A stretch of DNA of 64,000 bases from Alphaproteobacteria bacterium (GCA_025210155.1 JAOASE010000004.1:39254-103253), one strand, 5' to 3'; shown: positions 1 to 8,469, numbered from the stretch's first letter. A program made the numbers and translations. The notes: generated by a model not told the origin, from the letters alone.

Positions 1-1108
1 CTGCATTACCACCTTTACAGGCATCTGCAAGCCCCTGTTCTGAAGTTGGATTCTTTGCTAAATATGCTTCACATACTGATTCAACACCATAACCGCAAGT
101 GCTTCCCAGTTGGTCTTCACTAGGATTTGTGGCAAGCCAAGCATCACATACTGTTTTGTTACCACCTCTACAAGCACCAGCTAATCCACCTTGATATCCT
201 GTGTCTAAAAAGGCTTGGCATACAGCTTCATTTCCACCTTCACATGCACTAGCTAATTGATATTGACTTGGATTTTCCAAGGATAAAAGTTTATCACAGG
301 CCAGATCTATTCCTTGTCTACACGCACTAGACATTCTGGATTCTCTAGTCATACTTTCCACATAAGCTTCGCAAACTGAGTCTACTTTTGATTGAGTACA
401 TGCATTTGCTACATTACTTTGATAATAGGCATTATCTGTTAGAGCCTTACAAACAGCTTCATTTTTAGTTGCTCCACATGCTTCAGCTAATGCATAAGGG
501 TCCATACCTCTAAACATTTCTCTTAAATCAGCACTAGGTTCAAATGGCTCTTCTGGTTCATCTCCGCCTCCAGGTTCGCCTGTATTTCCACCGTTACCGC
601 CTGAATAATCCGGATCGTTTGTATTGTTTTTTGCAAAATGCTCTAAACCGTTTATATCTACACAAGATATTGTCATCTTTTCTATTTTATTCAGAAGATT
701 ACTGTCATTTATGATGTAGTTACAATCTTCTTCGTCGATACCTTCCATTTTAATTTCATATAAATCATTTGATACTGCTGAAATTGAATAAGTTCCTCCA
801 AATGGAGTTATTGCTGATTTAATCATATTAGTATCTACAAACATATTTTCAAATGTTCTATCTTCACCTAATACAACACCTTCGTCTTGGAATTTTTGAT
901 TTGCATAGCTAGTTTCTATTTGTTGGTTTATACTTCCTAACTCTTGTTTTAATTCATTCATCTTGGAATTTCTATATGCCATTTTATATGCTATAATTGC
1001 AAGCACTGTTATAACTGCCATGATACCTAAAACACCAAGCATTTCGATCATAGACCTTCCATGTTTATTTTTTTTGATTTGAGATTGCATATCTTTATTA
1101 CCTTTCAT
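1..1108 (-). CDS. prepilin-like protein with cysteine-repeat tail (partial, C-terminus beyond window)
   Basis: The reading frame is open from an ATG at 1108 to the window edge, so about 369 residues are seen and the end is missing. The N-terminus is a type IV prepilin signal: a basic leader, then Gly, RSMIEMLGVL with Glu at +5, and a hydrophobic helix. A pilin-like globular part follows, then a Gly/Pro/Glu linker near residue 180, then repeats of about 26 residues of the form AC-x-GG-x(3)-VC-x-A. It is a clear paralogue of the next gene, sharing the start, the segment GVVLGEDRTF and the repeat tail. Pilin-type export and surface display are inferred from the signal; the function of the repeats is unknown. 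The Shine-Dalgarno lies in a terminator-like hairpin. Confidence 0.8.
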   Translation of the reverse strand, partial: MKGNKDMQSQIKKNKHGRSMIEMLGVLGIMAVITVLAIIAYKMAYRNSKMNELKQELGSINQQIETSYANQKFQDEGVVLGEDRTFENMFVDTNMIKSAITPFGGTYSISAVSNDLYEIKMEGIDEEDCNYIINDSNLLNKIEKMTISCVDINGLEHFAKNNTNDPDYSGGNGGNTGEPGGGDEPEEPFEPSADLREMFRGMDPYALAEACGATKNEAVCKALTDNAYYQSNVANACTQSKVDSVCEAYVESMTRESRMSSACRQGIDLACDKLLSLENPSQYQLASACEGGNEAVCQAFLDTGYQGGLAGACRGGNKTVCDAWLATNPSEDQLGSTCGYGVESVCEAYLAKNPTSEQGLADACKGGNA

Positions 1109-1141
1109 AAAAAAAACTCCCTTAATTTTCTTAAGAGAGTT
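1109..1141 (-). terminator. terminator hairpin that also carries the Shine-Dalgarno of the downstream pilin-like gene
   Basis: On the minus strand an 11-bp stem (AACTCTCTTAA / TTAAGGGAGTT, one G-U pair) is followed by eight T and directly by the ATG at 1108. The 3' arm contains AAGGGAG at normal Shine-Dalgarno distance. It would terminate transcription from the gene at 1171-2706 and, if read through, would hide the ribosome-binding site. An almost identical copy lies at 2707-2738. Confidence 0.75.
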
Positions 1142-1170
1142 TAACAAATTTTTTTATTATTTTCAAATGA

Positions 1171-2706
1171 TTAATTATTCCAACCACCATCATTAATAAT
1201 TTCTAAATTATAACAAGATCTTGTATCTCCTCTGTCGCAAGCTGTTTGACACAAAAGTTCACTACCTTGCTTACCACAACCAGAAGACATATTACTTACT
1301 GAGGCGCCTGAATCTATCCAAGCTTGACACACATTATCGTAACCAGATCCTTGACATGCAAAACCTAAGTTATTGTCTGTTGGATTACTTGATAAAAGAG
1401 CTGCACATGTTGCCTCATCTTTTCCCGAGCTACATGTTTCTTGTAATGATTGAGCGTCTGGATTAGTTTCTAAAAATGCTGCGCAAGCTCCTTCATGACC
1501 TCCTCTACAAGCACTCTTTAAGTCCCCTTGGGATTTACTAGGTAAGCTAATTAATTTTTCACAAATTAAATCGTTTCCTCCGGCGCATGCTAATCCTAAA
1601 TAATATGAGCTACTAGTAACTTCTGCCATCTTTTCACAAGCACCTTCACCGCCACCTTTACAAGCAGTATATAATTCTGAAGCTGAAGTAGAACCAGTAT
1701 CCATAAATGCTTGGCAAACCACATCACTACCTCCTTGGCAAGCCCAGGCCATATCTTTTGATGCCGGATTAGATTTTAGGTATTCCCCGCAGACAACATC
1801 CGAACCACTATTACCACACGCATATTTTAATTCAGCAGATGAAACTCCAGAATCAACATAAATCTGACAGACAGAATCATTGTTACTTCCTTCACATGCA
1901 TTTCTAAGAAACATTGTATCTCCTGTAGTAGCGTATTTTTCACAAGCAGTTTGTATTCCAGCACTACAAACCAATCCATAGTATGCTGGCATAGGTATAT
2001 CTTCTCTAGTCATAAATTCATCGCATGCTGCTGTGTTTTTAGAAGATGTGCATACGTACATTAAATCCATTGTTGGAATTTGACTAAGACTACTTACCAA
2101 TTCTTCACTTGGAGTATATTCGTCGCCATTAGAACCTTCTGAAACAGATGAATTATTATTGACACTACCGTCAGGGTTAACCGACCCACCTGAGGCTGAT
2201 GACTTTTGAGGAGTCATACCTGCATATGTCACAAAATTATTTCCTTCTGTTATCTCATTTTCAGTTGTACAAGCAATATAAACATCATCTAACTTCGTTA
2301 CAAAGTCATCATCTTGAGCTATAAATTGACATTCTTCTTCACTATCTGCATTTGTTATATCAAGCCTATATAATTTTTCACTCATGGCTGTAACATCATA
2401 TTCCCCGCCAAATGGCGTTATATTAGAATCCATTATACCAGTATCAACAAAAAGGTTTTTAAATGTTCTGTCCTCTCCTAGCACTACACCTTCATCTGTA
2501 TAAGTAGTTCCTACATAATTTTTCTTTATGTTTTGAGATATACTTGCAACTTCATTTTTTAAATCATTCATTTTGGTTTGTTTATGAGCCATCCTGTACA
2601 ACCTAAAACCTATCAAAACTATAATTGCGATAATTGCTAGCACCCCTAGCATTTCTATCATTGAACGACCTTTTGCTTTTTGTAATTTTTCTTTGCTTTT
2701 AACCAT
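1171..2706 (-). CDS. prepilin-like protein with about 11 cysteine-rich repeats
   Basis: 511 residues. Residues 1-40 form a prepilin-type signal: Lys-rich leader, Gly then RSMIEMLGVLAII with Glu at +5, followed by a long hydrophobic helix. Residues 40-170 resemble a minor pilin head. A Ser/Gly/Asn linker (about 170-200) leads to some eleven repeats of 25-27 residues, each with two Cys seven to nine residues apart (pattern AC-x-GG-x(3)-VC-x-A-x-L). These recall the disulfide-linked helical hairpins of Sel1/Hcp repeats but are shorter than the 36-residue Sel1 unit. Processing by a prepilin peptidase and display on the cell surface are inferences. The gene is a tandem paralogue of the partial gene to its left. 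No other pilus genes are in the window. Confidence 0.82.
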   Translation of the reverse strand: MVKSKEKLQKAKGRSMIEMLGVLAIIAIIVLIGFRLYRMAHKQTKMNDLKNEVASISQNIKKNYVGTTYTDEGVVLGEDRTFKNLFVDTGIMDSNITPFGGEYDVTAMSEKLYRLDITNADSEEECQFIAQDDDFVTKLDDVYIACTTENEITEGNNFVTYAGMTPQKSSASGGSVNPDGSVNNNSSVSEGSNGDEYTPSEELVSSLSQIPTMDLMYVCTSSKNTAACDEFMTREDIPMPAYYGLVCSAGIQTACEKYATTGDTMFLRNACEGSNNDSVCQIYVDSGVSSAELKYACGNSGSDVVCGEYLKSNPASKDMAWACQGGSDVVCQAFMDTGSTSASELYTACKGGGEGACEKMAEVTSSSYYLGLACAGGNDLICEKLISLPSKSQGDLKSACRGGHEGACAAFLETNPDAQSLQETCSSGKDEATCAALLSSNPTDNNLGFACQGSGYDNVCQAWIDSGASVSNMSSGCGKQGSELLCQTACDRGDTRSCYNLEIINDGGWNN

Positions 2707-2738
2707 AAAAAAACTCCCTTAATTTTCTTAAGAGAGTT
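2707..2738 (-). terminator. second copy of the terminator/Shine-Dalgarno hairpin
   Basis: Same 11-bp stem and T-run as at 1109-1141, here between the fabD stop (2769) and the ATG at 2706. It serves as the intrinsic terminator of the kdsB-HIT-fabD unit, and its 3' arm supplies the Shine-Dalgarno of the pilin-like gene. Confidence 0.75.
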
Positions 2739-2768
2739 TAACAAATTTTTATAACATATTCAAATACA

Positions 2769-3725
2769 TTATTTAGATGAAAATTCTTTAATATTTTCTA
2801 ATGTATTGAAACAAACTAATTCTGAACCTTCTCCAAGGTCAAATCTTTTGAAAAGGTTTGTTAGAACGTTAGCAGTTCCACATTCTACAAAAGTTTTCAT
2901 ACCGTGTTTTGAAACCATGTTGTTAACAGATTGAACCCATTTAACTCCATTTGTTATTTGGAAAGTTAAGTGAGATTTAATTTCATCTGTAGATGCTTCT
3001 ACTTCACCACTTTTGTTAGATAAGAATTTAATTTTAGGTTCTTGCATTTCTACTTTACCTAATAACTCAGCTATTTTATCTTGAGATGGTTTCATTAATT
3101 CTGAGTGAGTTGGTGTTGACACTGGCAAAGGTAATGCTCTTTTTGCACCAGCTTCTTTACATTTAACGCCGGCTTCTTCTAAACCTTTTTTATAACCAGA
3201 GATAACAACTTGACCTGGGCAGTTGTCATTGGCTATATCACAGTAAAAGTCTTCGCCTTTAGCTGTAACTTCATCACATATTTCTTTAATTTTTTCTACA
3301 GGAAGACCTAATATTGCCATCATACCAGCAACACCTTCTTCAACACATTCTGCTGCAAATTTACCTCTTGCATGAACAAGTCTAACGGCGTCTTCTAAAC
3401 TTAATGCTCCACTAGCAACTAATGCTGAATATTCACCTAGAGAGTGACCTGCTACCATATCAGCGACTTCTTCTAATTTTTTACCTGAAATTTCTTCGAA
3501 AGCTCTTAATGTTGCGATTGAAGCTACTAAGATTGCTGGTTGAACGTTTTCTGGTTTACCAAGTGTAGCATCGTCGCCTTCAAACATAATTTTTGATATT
3601 TCATAACCTAAAGCTTTATCAGCTCTGTCGAATACTTCTTTAGCAGATGAGTAGTTATCATATAAATCTTTACCCATACCTACTTTTTGACTTCCCTGTC
3701 CTGGGAATGTAAAAATTGTAGTCAT
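2769..3725 (-). CDS. fabD: malonyl CoA-acyl carrier protein transacylase
   Basis: 318 residues, the usual FabD length. It loads malonyl groups from CoA onto acyl carrier protein for fatty-acid elongation in the cytoplasm. GQGSQ is at residues 9-13; the nucleophile motif GHSLGE is at 93-98 with the active Ser at 95; Arg120 and the catalytic His207 (in STPTHSEL) are in place. It stands apart from other fab genes, about 75 bases downstream of a HIT-protein gene on the same strand, and ends at the hairpin at 2707-2738. Confidence 0.96.
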   Translation of the reverse strand: MTTIFTFPGQGSQKVGMGKDLYDNYSSAKEVFDRADKALGYEISKIMFEGDDATLGKPENVQPAILVASIATLRAFEEISGKKLEEVADMVAGHSLGEYSALVASGALSLEDAVRLVHARGKFAAECVEEGVAGMMAILGLPVEKIKEICDEVTAKGEDFYCDIANDNCPGQVVISGYKKGLEEAGVKCKEAGAKRALPLPVSTPTHSELMKPSQDKIAELLGKVEMQEPKIKFLSNKSGEVEASTDEIKSHLTFQITNGVKWVQSVNNMVSKHGMKTFVECGTANVLTNLFKRFDLGEGSELVCFNTLENIKEFSSK

Positions 3726-3800
3726 TTTTTATCCTTTGTATTTTGTTAAATTTCTTGTTAATGCTATATTTTTTGTTTTTAAAAATCAAGATTAAAGTAT

Positions 3801-4232
3801 TTAGCAGAACTTCTCAAATTCCTCTCTGATTCTTTCTGCTCTAATTTCCATATCTTTTTCTTCCATTTCTGTTAATGGTTTATTCCATATAGTATCTGGC
3901 CAGTGAGGATCATTTTTTGTTCTGCAAATTACATGAACGTGAAGTTGTGGTGTCATGTTTCCTATTGCGGCAACATTAATTCTATCGCAAGGGAAAAGCT
4001 CTTCCATAACGTTTGATGCTAAAGTTATTTCACTTTGCAGCTGCATTTGATCTTCTTCTGTTAATTGGTTCATTTGTGTTATTGGATCGCCATTTTCTTT
4101 TAACTTTCTTGGTATTAGAAGTATCCAAGGACATTCTTCTTTGTTAGTCATTAGAACTGTTGAAAGCGGTAAATCTATTATGTAAGATTCGTTGTCGAAA
4201 TTTTTTAATAATGCAAATTCTTTTTGTGACAT
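3801..4232 (-). CDS. HIT-family (histidine triad) protein
   Basis: 143 residues. Proteins of this superfamily bind nucleotides and hydrolyse or transfer nucleotidyl groups. The signature TPQLHVHVICR is at 94-104: the two central histidines (98, 100) are present, while the first triad position is Gln, as is common in the alphaproteobacterial branch of the family. The segment DPHWPDTIW after it also fits that branch. The exact substrate cannot be given. It lies between kdsB (55 bases upstream, with a strong hairpin between them) and fabD. Confidence 0.85.
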   Translation of the reverse strand: MSQKEFALLKNFDNESYIIDLPLSTVLMTNKEECPWILLIPRKLKENGDPITQMNQLTEEDQMQLQSEITLASNVMEELFPCDRINVAAIGNMTPQLHVHVICRTKNDPHWPDTIWNKPLTEMEEKDMEIRAERIREEFEKFC

Positions 4233-4256
4233 TTTATTTATCTCCTTATGTTAATA

Positions 4257-4278
4257 TGGAGGGACTTTATTCCCTCCA
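4257..4278. repeat. intercistronic hairpin between kdsB and the HIT gene
   Basis: A perfect 7-bp stem TGGAGGG / CCCTCCA with an 8-base loop. No T-run follows on the minus strand, so it does not look like an intrinsic terminator. An mRNA-stability or spacing role is possible. Confidence 0.5.
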
Positions 4279-4286
4279 GTGATTTC

Positions 4287-5051
4287 TTATTTAATGTATT
4301 TTCTACAAAGTTCTAATTCTTCTGGAGTATCTACGTCTGCAGGTGCTTCCTTAATTAGTTTTATCTCTTTTAGAAGTTTAACATAAATTGACATGCCTAG
4401 TTCCATAACTCTAAGTTGCTCAAGCATTTCTCTTTTTTCTAAAATGCCAACTGGAGATGAAATGAACTTTTTAAGAGATTCTACTTTGTAAACGTAAATT
4501 CCTACGTGGTCGTAAATTTCTCTTTTATTATCTGCATCTCTGTCGAATGGAATTAAAGATCTTGAGAAGTATAAAGCCCTTGCTTCATCTTCACCTTCTT
4601 TAAAACCAGCGGCTACTTTTACAAAGTTTGGTTGATAGTAATCTTTTTCATCCATTATCTTTACTGGAGTTGTTACATCAGCGCCTGTCTTTTCTTGTAG
4701 TTCTACAAGAGCTGTAATTGCGTTAGGATTAACGTTAATAGCGTCTCCTTGGAAAGATACTGCTCTATCATATTTTGTTCCATCTGGATCTATCTTTTGT
4801 AGAGCTGCGTAGATTCTATCTGAACCTGAAGGAAGAGTTGGATCTGTTAAGATTGCTTCTCCACCGTTTTTAACTATTTCTTCTACAATTTCAGGATCGC
4901 CTGCTGCAACACATACATCGTAGTCAGTCATATTTTTAACGTTTTCGTAAATTCTTAAAATCATTGATTTGCCGTTGATATCAGCAAGAGGTTTGTTTGG
5001 ACATCTAGTCGAAGCAAGACGAGATGGTATAAATACTATTGTTTTTGACAT
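4287..5051 (-). CDS. kdsB: 3-deoxy-manno-octulosonate cytidylyltransferase
   Basis: 254 residues, normal for KdsB. It activates KDO as CMP-KDO for the inner core of lipopolysaccharide, which implies a Gram-negative envelope. The nucleotide-binding motif PSRLASTRCPNKPL is at 9-22. FQGDAINVNP replaces the more common VQGDEPLI segment but keeps the Gly-Asp pair. YFSRSLIPFDRD (substrate region) and DHVGIYVY are recognisable, and DVDTPEELE closes the C-terminus. It is the first gene of a minus-strand unit kdsB-HIT-fabD. The upstream gap (5052-5408) carries several hairpins that would lie in a long 5' leader if the promoter is distal. Confidence 0.94.
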   Translation of the reverse strand: MSKTIVFIPSRLASTRCPNKPLADINGKSMILRIYENVKNMTDYDVCVAAGDPEIVEEIVKNGGEAILTDPTLPSGSDRIYAALQKIDPDGTKYDRAVSFQGDAINVNPNAITALVELQEKTGADVTTPVKIMDEKDYYQPNFVKVAAGFKEGEDEARALYFSRSLIPFDRDADNKREIYDHVGIYVYKVESLKKFISSPVGILEKREMLEQLRVMELGMSIYVKLLKEIKLIKEAPADVDTPEELELCRKYIK

Positions 5052-5213
5052 TGTATATTCCTTATTATATCAAGGTTTTCAAATTTTTGATTAACTAATC
5101 GTAAAAGGTAATTATGTCGAGTATTAATTATACACTTCCAAATTACTTTTATATCTATTTAATTCAAAACTTCAAAAACTCTAAAACTAACCTTTTAGGA
5201 AAGTTTTTCGTTA

Positions 5214-5249
5214 ATTTATAGTTCGTTCTTGGACGAACCGTATAAATTT
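5214..5249. repeat. long palindrome, first of a tandem pair
   Basis: The core GTTCGTTCTTGGACGAAC is flanked by TTTATA and TATAAA, giving a near-perfect stem of about 15 bp. The next palindrome shares the outer arms. Confidence 0.65.
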
Positions 5250-5258
5250 GCCTTTCTT

Positions 5259-5295
5259 AATATTTATAGCTTACCTTTAGAAAGCTGTATAAATT
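5259..5295. repeat. second palindrome of the pair
   Basis: The outer arms TATTTATAGCTT and AAGCTGTATAAAT match those of the palindrome at 5214-5249, but the loop differs (ACCTTTAG). The pair looks like a duplicated element with conserved ends and variable centres. Confidence 0.55.
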
Positions 5296-5377
5296 CATAA
5301 GTTTAGCTTTGTTATTTTGAGGTATTATAATAAAAAATGCAAGGAAAAAATTTAATATATATTTAAATTAGTATTTA

Positions 5378-5386
5378 TGGTATAAT
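5378..5386 (+). promoter_or_regulatory. extended -10 promoter of the small membrane protein gene
   Basis: TGGTATAAT (extended -10) lies 22 bases before the ATG at 5409. The -35 region is weak. A strong GGAGGAG ribosome site follows at 5401. Confidence 0.5.
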
Positions 5387-5408
5387 CTATTAAAAATTTG
5401 GAGGAGTT

Positions 5409-5657
5409 ATGGAACTTTATAATATAATTGGTGGAATTGGTGTTTTTCTATTAATACTGGATTATTTTTTATTAGAAACTGGTAGAGTTAAACCTCATGA
5501 TATTTCTTATTGTGGGATAAATATTGCTGCCTGCGTATGCGTTCTTTATTCTTTAGCATTCGCATGGAATCTACCCTCTTTTATAATTCAAGTATCTTTT
5601 ATTGCTATAAGTATATATGGTATTAACAGAGGCATAAAGGATAGAAAAAAAGGTTAA
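5409..5657 (+). CDS. small membrane protein, CBU_0592-like family
   Basis: 82 residues. Three hydrophobic segments (about 4-22, 33-52 and 57-74) separated by short polar turns, with a basic tail (DRKKG). The pattern of an N-terminal IGGIGVFLLILDYFLLETG, then NIAACVCVLYSL, then FIAISIYGINRG matches the small CBU_0592-type membrane proteins found in several proteobacteria; their function is unknown. Strong Shine-Dalgarno GGAGGAG. It is convergent with rplQ, sharing a bidirectional terminator. Confidence 0.7.
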   Translation: MELYNIIGGIGVFLLILDYFLLETGRVKPHDISYCGINIAACVCVLYSLAFAWNLPSFIIQVSFIAISIYGINRGIKDRKKG

Positions 5658-5680
5658 TTTAGAATTCACTCTATTTATAA

Positions 5681-5707
5681 AAAAAACTCCCTATTGGGAG
5701 CTTTTTT
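5681..5707. terminator. bidirectional terminator between the CBU_0592-like gene and rplQ
   Basis: Stem CTCCC-TATT-GGGAG with six A before it and six T after it, so it works on both strands. It ends the alpha operon on the minus strand. Confidence 0.85.
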
Positions 5708-5737
5708 ATTTTTTGCTGTAAGGCATTTAGTCTTGGA

Positions 5738-6316
5738 CTACTTACCTCTACCACTAGCTTTTTGAACTGTAGCTTTTGGAGCTGACTTAGTTGAAGCTGC
5801 TTTTTTAGCTGTAGATTTTGCAACTTTTGGAGTTGTATCTTTAGCTACTGCTGGAGCTTCTGCTTTTGGAGCAGCTGCTTCCATTTGTTTTTGCATTTCA
5901 GCAATTACTGCTTTTTCTGCTGCAACTTGAGCTTTTTGTTTAGCACCTTTAGCATCTTCGTTTCTTTCAACGTATTCAATGATTGCCATAGGAGCAGCGT
6001 CACCGTATCTGAAACCAGCTTTTAATACTCTTGTATATCCACCGTTTCTATCAGCGTATCTTTTACCTAATTCGTTGAATAGTTTTTTAACTGATTCTTC
6101 ACATCTTAAGAAAGCGAATGCTTGTCTTCTTGATGCTAATGTATCTTTTTTAGCTAATGTGATCATCTTATCAGCAAAAGTTCTTAGGTCTTTCGCTTTT
6201 GGCAAAGTTGTTTTGATTTGTTCATGTTCGATTAATGCACAAACCATGTTTGAAAGCATTGCTTTTCTGTGTGATGATGTTCTATTTAATTTTCTTCCTG
6301 ACATTCTGTGTCTCAT
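5738..6316 (-). CDS. rplQ: 50S ribosomal protein L17 with a long C-terminal extension
   Basis: 192 residues against a usual 120-140. The L17 core ([20 protein letters not shown] to YVERNED) occupies residues 1-120. The rest is an Ala/Lys/Pro/Thr-rich tail, probably disordered and RNA-binding. It is the last gene of the alpha operon, 118 bases after rpoA. It ends in TAG, which shows that TAG is a normal stop in this genome. Confidence 0.97.
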   Translation of the reverse strand: MRHRMSGRKLNRTSSHRKAMLSNMVCALIEHEQIKTTLPKAKDLRTFADKMITLAKKDTLASRRQAFAFLRCEESVKKLFNELGKRYADRNGGYTRVLKAGFRYGDAAPMAIIEYVERNEDAKGAKQKAQVAAEKAVIAEMQKQMEAAAPKAEAPAVAKDTTPKVAKSTAKKAASTKSAPKATVQKASGRGK

Positions 6317-6375
6317 TGTAGTATACCTTTCTTCTTTTGCTTTACATCAACTTGTGATGTGGATTTAATTTCATC

Positions 6376-6412
6376 TTGCCCTCACCTAATAGCTTAAGCG
6401 AAAGGCAAGATT
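6376..6412 (-). promoter_or_regulatory. hairpin in the rpoA-rplQ gap
   Basis: An 8-bp stem ATCTTGCC / GGCAAGAT with a loop of about 23 bases, upstream of rplQ. There is no T-run. It may be an mRNA-processing or translational control site; this is weak evidence. Confidence 0.35.
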
Positions 6413-6434
6413 AAATAATTATTTTATTGAATTA

Positions 6435-7466
6435 TTAGCTATATGGATTTTCATATTTTTTAGCTAGTTCTTCAATGTTCTCTGGTCTCCACCCTTCTAC
6501 TTTCATACCAAGGTGTAAGCCCATAGCTTCTAGTTGACTCTTAATTTCGTTTAGAGATTTTCTACCGAAGTTAGGAGTTTTCAACATATCGTTTTCAGTT
6601 TTTTGAACTAGATCTCCAATGTAAAGGATTTCGTCGTTCTTTAAGCAGTTGTCTGCTCTAACTGATAATTCTAGTTCATCTACTTTTTTCAATAGAGCCT
6701 TAGGGAATGGTAGTTCTTCTTCTACTTCTTCCGCTGTAACTGTTTCAGGATCTTCAAAGTTGATGAATAATGTTGCTTGATCAGTCATGATTCTAGCTGC
6801 TAATGCAACTGCATCTTCTGGAGTCATAGCACCATTTGTTTTAACTGTTAGTTCTAGTTTGTCGAAGTCTGTTCTTTGACCAACTCTGGCTGGTGATACT
6901 TTGTAAGCAACGTTTAGAACTGGTGAGAAGATTGCGTCTAAAGAAATGTATCCGATAGGTGCGTTTTCTACTTTTAGTTCTTCTGAAGTTTTATAACCTT
7001 TGTTTGTATCAGCAAATAGTTCGATATTAATTTCGCCTTTGCCGTCTAGGTTACAAAGTACCAAGTCTTTGTTTAGAACTTCTACGCCATTAGCTTCTTC
7101 GATGTCGCCTGCAGTAACTACGCAAGGACCAGTTGCTTTTAACGTTAATTTCTTTTGTCCCATAGAATGTGATTTTAAGCTAACTTGTTTTAAGTTAAGC
7201 ATAAATTCTATGATATCTTCTTTCATACCTACTTTTGATGAGAATTCATGTAAAACGCCATCAATTTTCATTCCTACAAGAGCTGTACCTTGTAAAGATG
7301 ATAGTAAGATTCTTCTTAAAGCTGTTCCTAAAGTCAGACCGTAGCCTCTCTCCAATGGTTCTGCAACTAAAACAGCTTCATTTTCTCTCGCTGTTTTTTC
7401 AATTGTTACTTTTTCTGGTTTTATTAGATCTTGCCAATTATGTTCTATCACTGTATTATCTCCCAT
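6435..7466 (-). CDS. rpoA: DNA-directed RNA polymerase subunit alpha
   Basis: 343 residues from the ATG at 7466 (MGDNTVIEHNWQDLIKPEK). Alphaproteobacterial RpoA normally starts just before NWQ-LIKP, so the longer in-frame TTG start at 7514 is unlikely. The N-terminal dimerisation domain (residues about 15-230, with GYGLTLGTALRRILLSS) assembles the core enzyme; the C-terminal domain (about 250-335, KTPNFGRKSLNEI) contacts activators and UP elements. It lies between rpsK and rplQ. Confidence 0.97.
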   Translation of the reverse strand: MGDNTVIEHNWQDLIKPEKVTIEKTARENEAVLVAEPLERGYGLTLGTALRRILLSSLQGTALVGMKIDGVLHEFSSKVGMKEDIIEFMLNLKQVSLKSHSMGQKKLTLKATGPCVVTAGDIEEANGVEVLNKDLVLCNLDGKGEINIELFADTNKGYKTSEELKVENAPIGYISLDAIFSPVLNVAYKVSPARVGQRTDFDKLELTVKTNGAMTPEDAVALAARIMTDQATLFINFEDPETVTAEEVEEELPFPKALLKKVDELELSVRADNCLKNDEILYIGDLVQKTENDMLKTPNFGRKSLNEIKSQLEAMGLHLGMKVEGWRPENIEELAKKYENPYS

Positions 7467-7529
7467 GTTTGGATTTGGACTATATTTTTTTGTTCGCTTT
7501 GAAAACCAAAGCAAGGGTTAATTAAAAAA

Positions 7530-7916
7530 TTAAACCCTTCTAGCTTTCTTAGCTCTACAACCGTTGTGTGGTACTTTAGTTATGTCAACGATAGTTTGAA
7601 CAACTAGACCAGCTGATTGTAAACCTCTGATTGCAGCTTCTCTACCAGAACCTGGACCGTGAGTTTTAACTTCAACGCTTTTCATTCCATGTTCCATAGC
7701 TTTTTTAGCCGCATCTTCTGCAGTGATTGTTGCAGCATATGGTGTAGCTTTTTTAGCACCTTTGAAGCCGTGGCAACCTGATGTAGACCAGCTTACTACT
7801 GAACCTGAAAGGTCTGTAATTGTGATTCTTGTGTTATTGAAAGTAGCTAAAACGTGTGCAATTCCAGCAGGAACGTTTTTTCTTTCTCTTTTTTTAACTT
7901 TTGATACTGTAGCCAT
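7530..7916 (-). CDS. rpsK: 30S ribosomal protein S11
   Basis: 128 residues, full length. Platform protein of the small subunit, near the mRNA exit. [12 protein letters not shown], the Gly-rich [11 protein letters not shown] and the C-terminal [13 protein letters not shown] are typical. It follows rpsM by 17 bases. Confidence 0.98.
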   Translation of the reverse strand: MATVSKVKKRERKNVPAGIAHVLATFNNTRITITDLSGSVVSWSTSGCHGFKGAKKATPYAATITAEDAAKKAMEHGMKSVEVKTHGPGSGREAAIRGLQSAGLVVQTIVDITKVPHNGCRAKKARRV

Positions 7917-7933
7917 TTTTAATTAACTCCTAA

Positions 7934-8302
7934 CTATTTCTTCTTACCTGCTATCGCAACGGCTTTACCTTTACGAGTTCTAGCATTAGTTCTAGTATTT
8001 TGACCTCTTACTGGAAGTCTTTTAGTGTGTCTGATACCTCTGTAACATCTAAGATCTTGAAGTCTTTTGATATTCATAGAAACTTCTCTTCTTTTGTCAC
8101 CTTCCACACTGTATGTAGAGTCGATTAAATCACGGATTTTGATAATTTGATCATCTGTTAATGATGAAACTCTCATATCGTCTTTAATTTTTAATTTTTT
8201 GCAGATTTCTACTGCTGTTGTTCTTCCAATTCCATAAATATAAGTAAGAGCAATAACAACTCTCTTTTCATTTGGAATATTTACACCTGATATACGTGCC
8301 AA
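7934..8302 (-). CDS. rpsM: 30S ribosomal protein S13
   Basis: 122 residues, full length. Head protein contacting the P-site tRNA and the large subunit. It begins with TTG (protein [14 protein letters not shown]), supported by AAGGAG seven bases upstream and by the conserved N-terminus. [23 protein letters not shown] is the conserved tail. It ends in TAG. A strong promoter precedes it, so the alpha operon can be transcribed apart from secY. Confidence 0.97.
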   Translation of the reverse strand: MARISGVNIPNEKRVVIALTYIYGIGRTTAVEICKKLKIKDDMRVSSLTDDQIIKIRDLIDSTYSVEGDKRREVSMNIKRLQDLRCYRGIRHTKRLPVRGQNTRTNARTRKGKAVAIAGKKK

Positions 8303-8340
8303 TTTTTGTCTCCTTGAGTATTATCTTAAAAATTGTTTTT

Positions 8341-8368
8341 ATATTATGCAATCTGTACTAAATGTCAA
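8341..8368 (-). promoter_or_regulatory. sigma70-type promoter of the rpsM-rpsK-rpoA-rplQ operon
   Basis: On the minus strand TTGACA (8368-8363), 16 bases, TAATAT (8346-8341). The start would lie about 30 bases before the rpsM TTG. It sits where adk is found in related operons. Confidence 0.75.
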
Positions 8369-8469
8369 TAAAAAAGTTTCTTTTTATTTCATCGCCGGGT
8401 CAGCTCAACAAAAAGATCTCGAGTAAATGCTTTTTCATGTCAAATAGATGATTTACACCTTTGGGTTTT

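Larger units (their letters stand above)
5052..5408. other. 357-base gap with tandem hairpins and a copy of a dispersed repeat core
   Basis: No gene is seen. It holds a repeat core at 5117-5139 (shared with 52186 and 56466), a CTAAAA/TTTTAG hairpin at 5180-5197, two similar palindromes at 5214-5249 and 5259-5295, and the plus-strand promoter of the gene at 5409. A minus-strand TATAAT (about 5323-5328) could be a distal kdsB promoter, but its -35 is poor. Confidence 0.6.

Noticed and set aside
5220..5240. GTTCGTTC-type stretch as a tRNA T-arm
   Set aside because: No acceptor or anticodon stem surrounds it; it is the centre of a palindrome.
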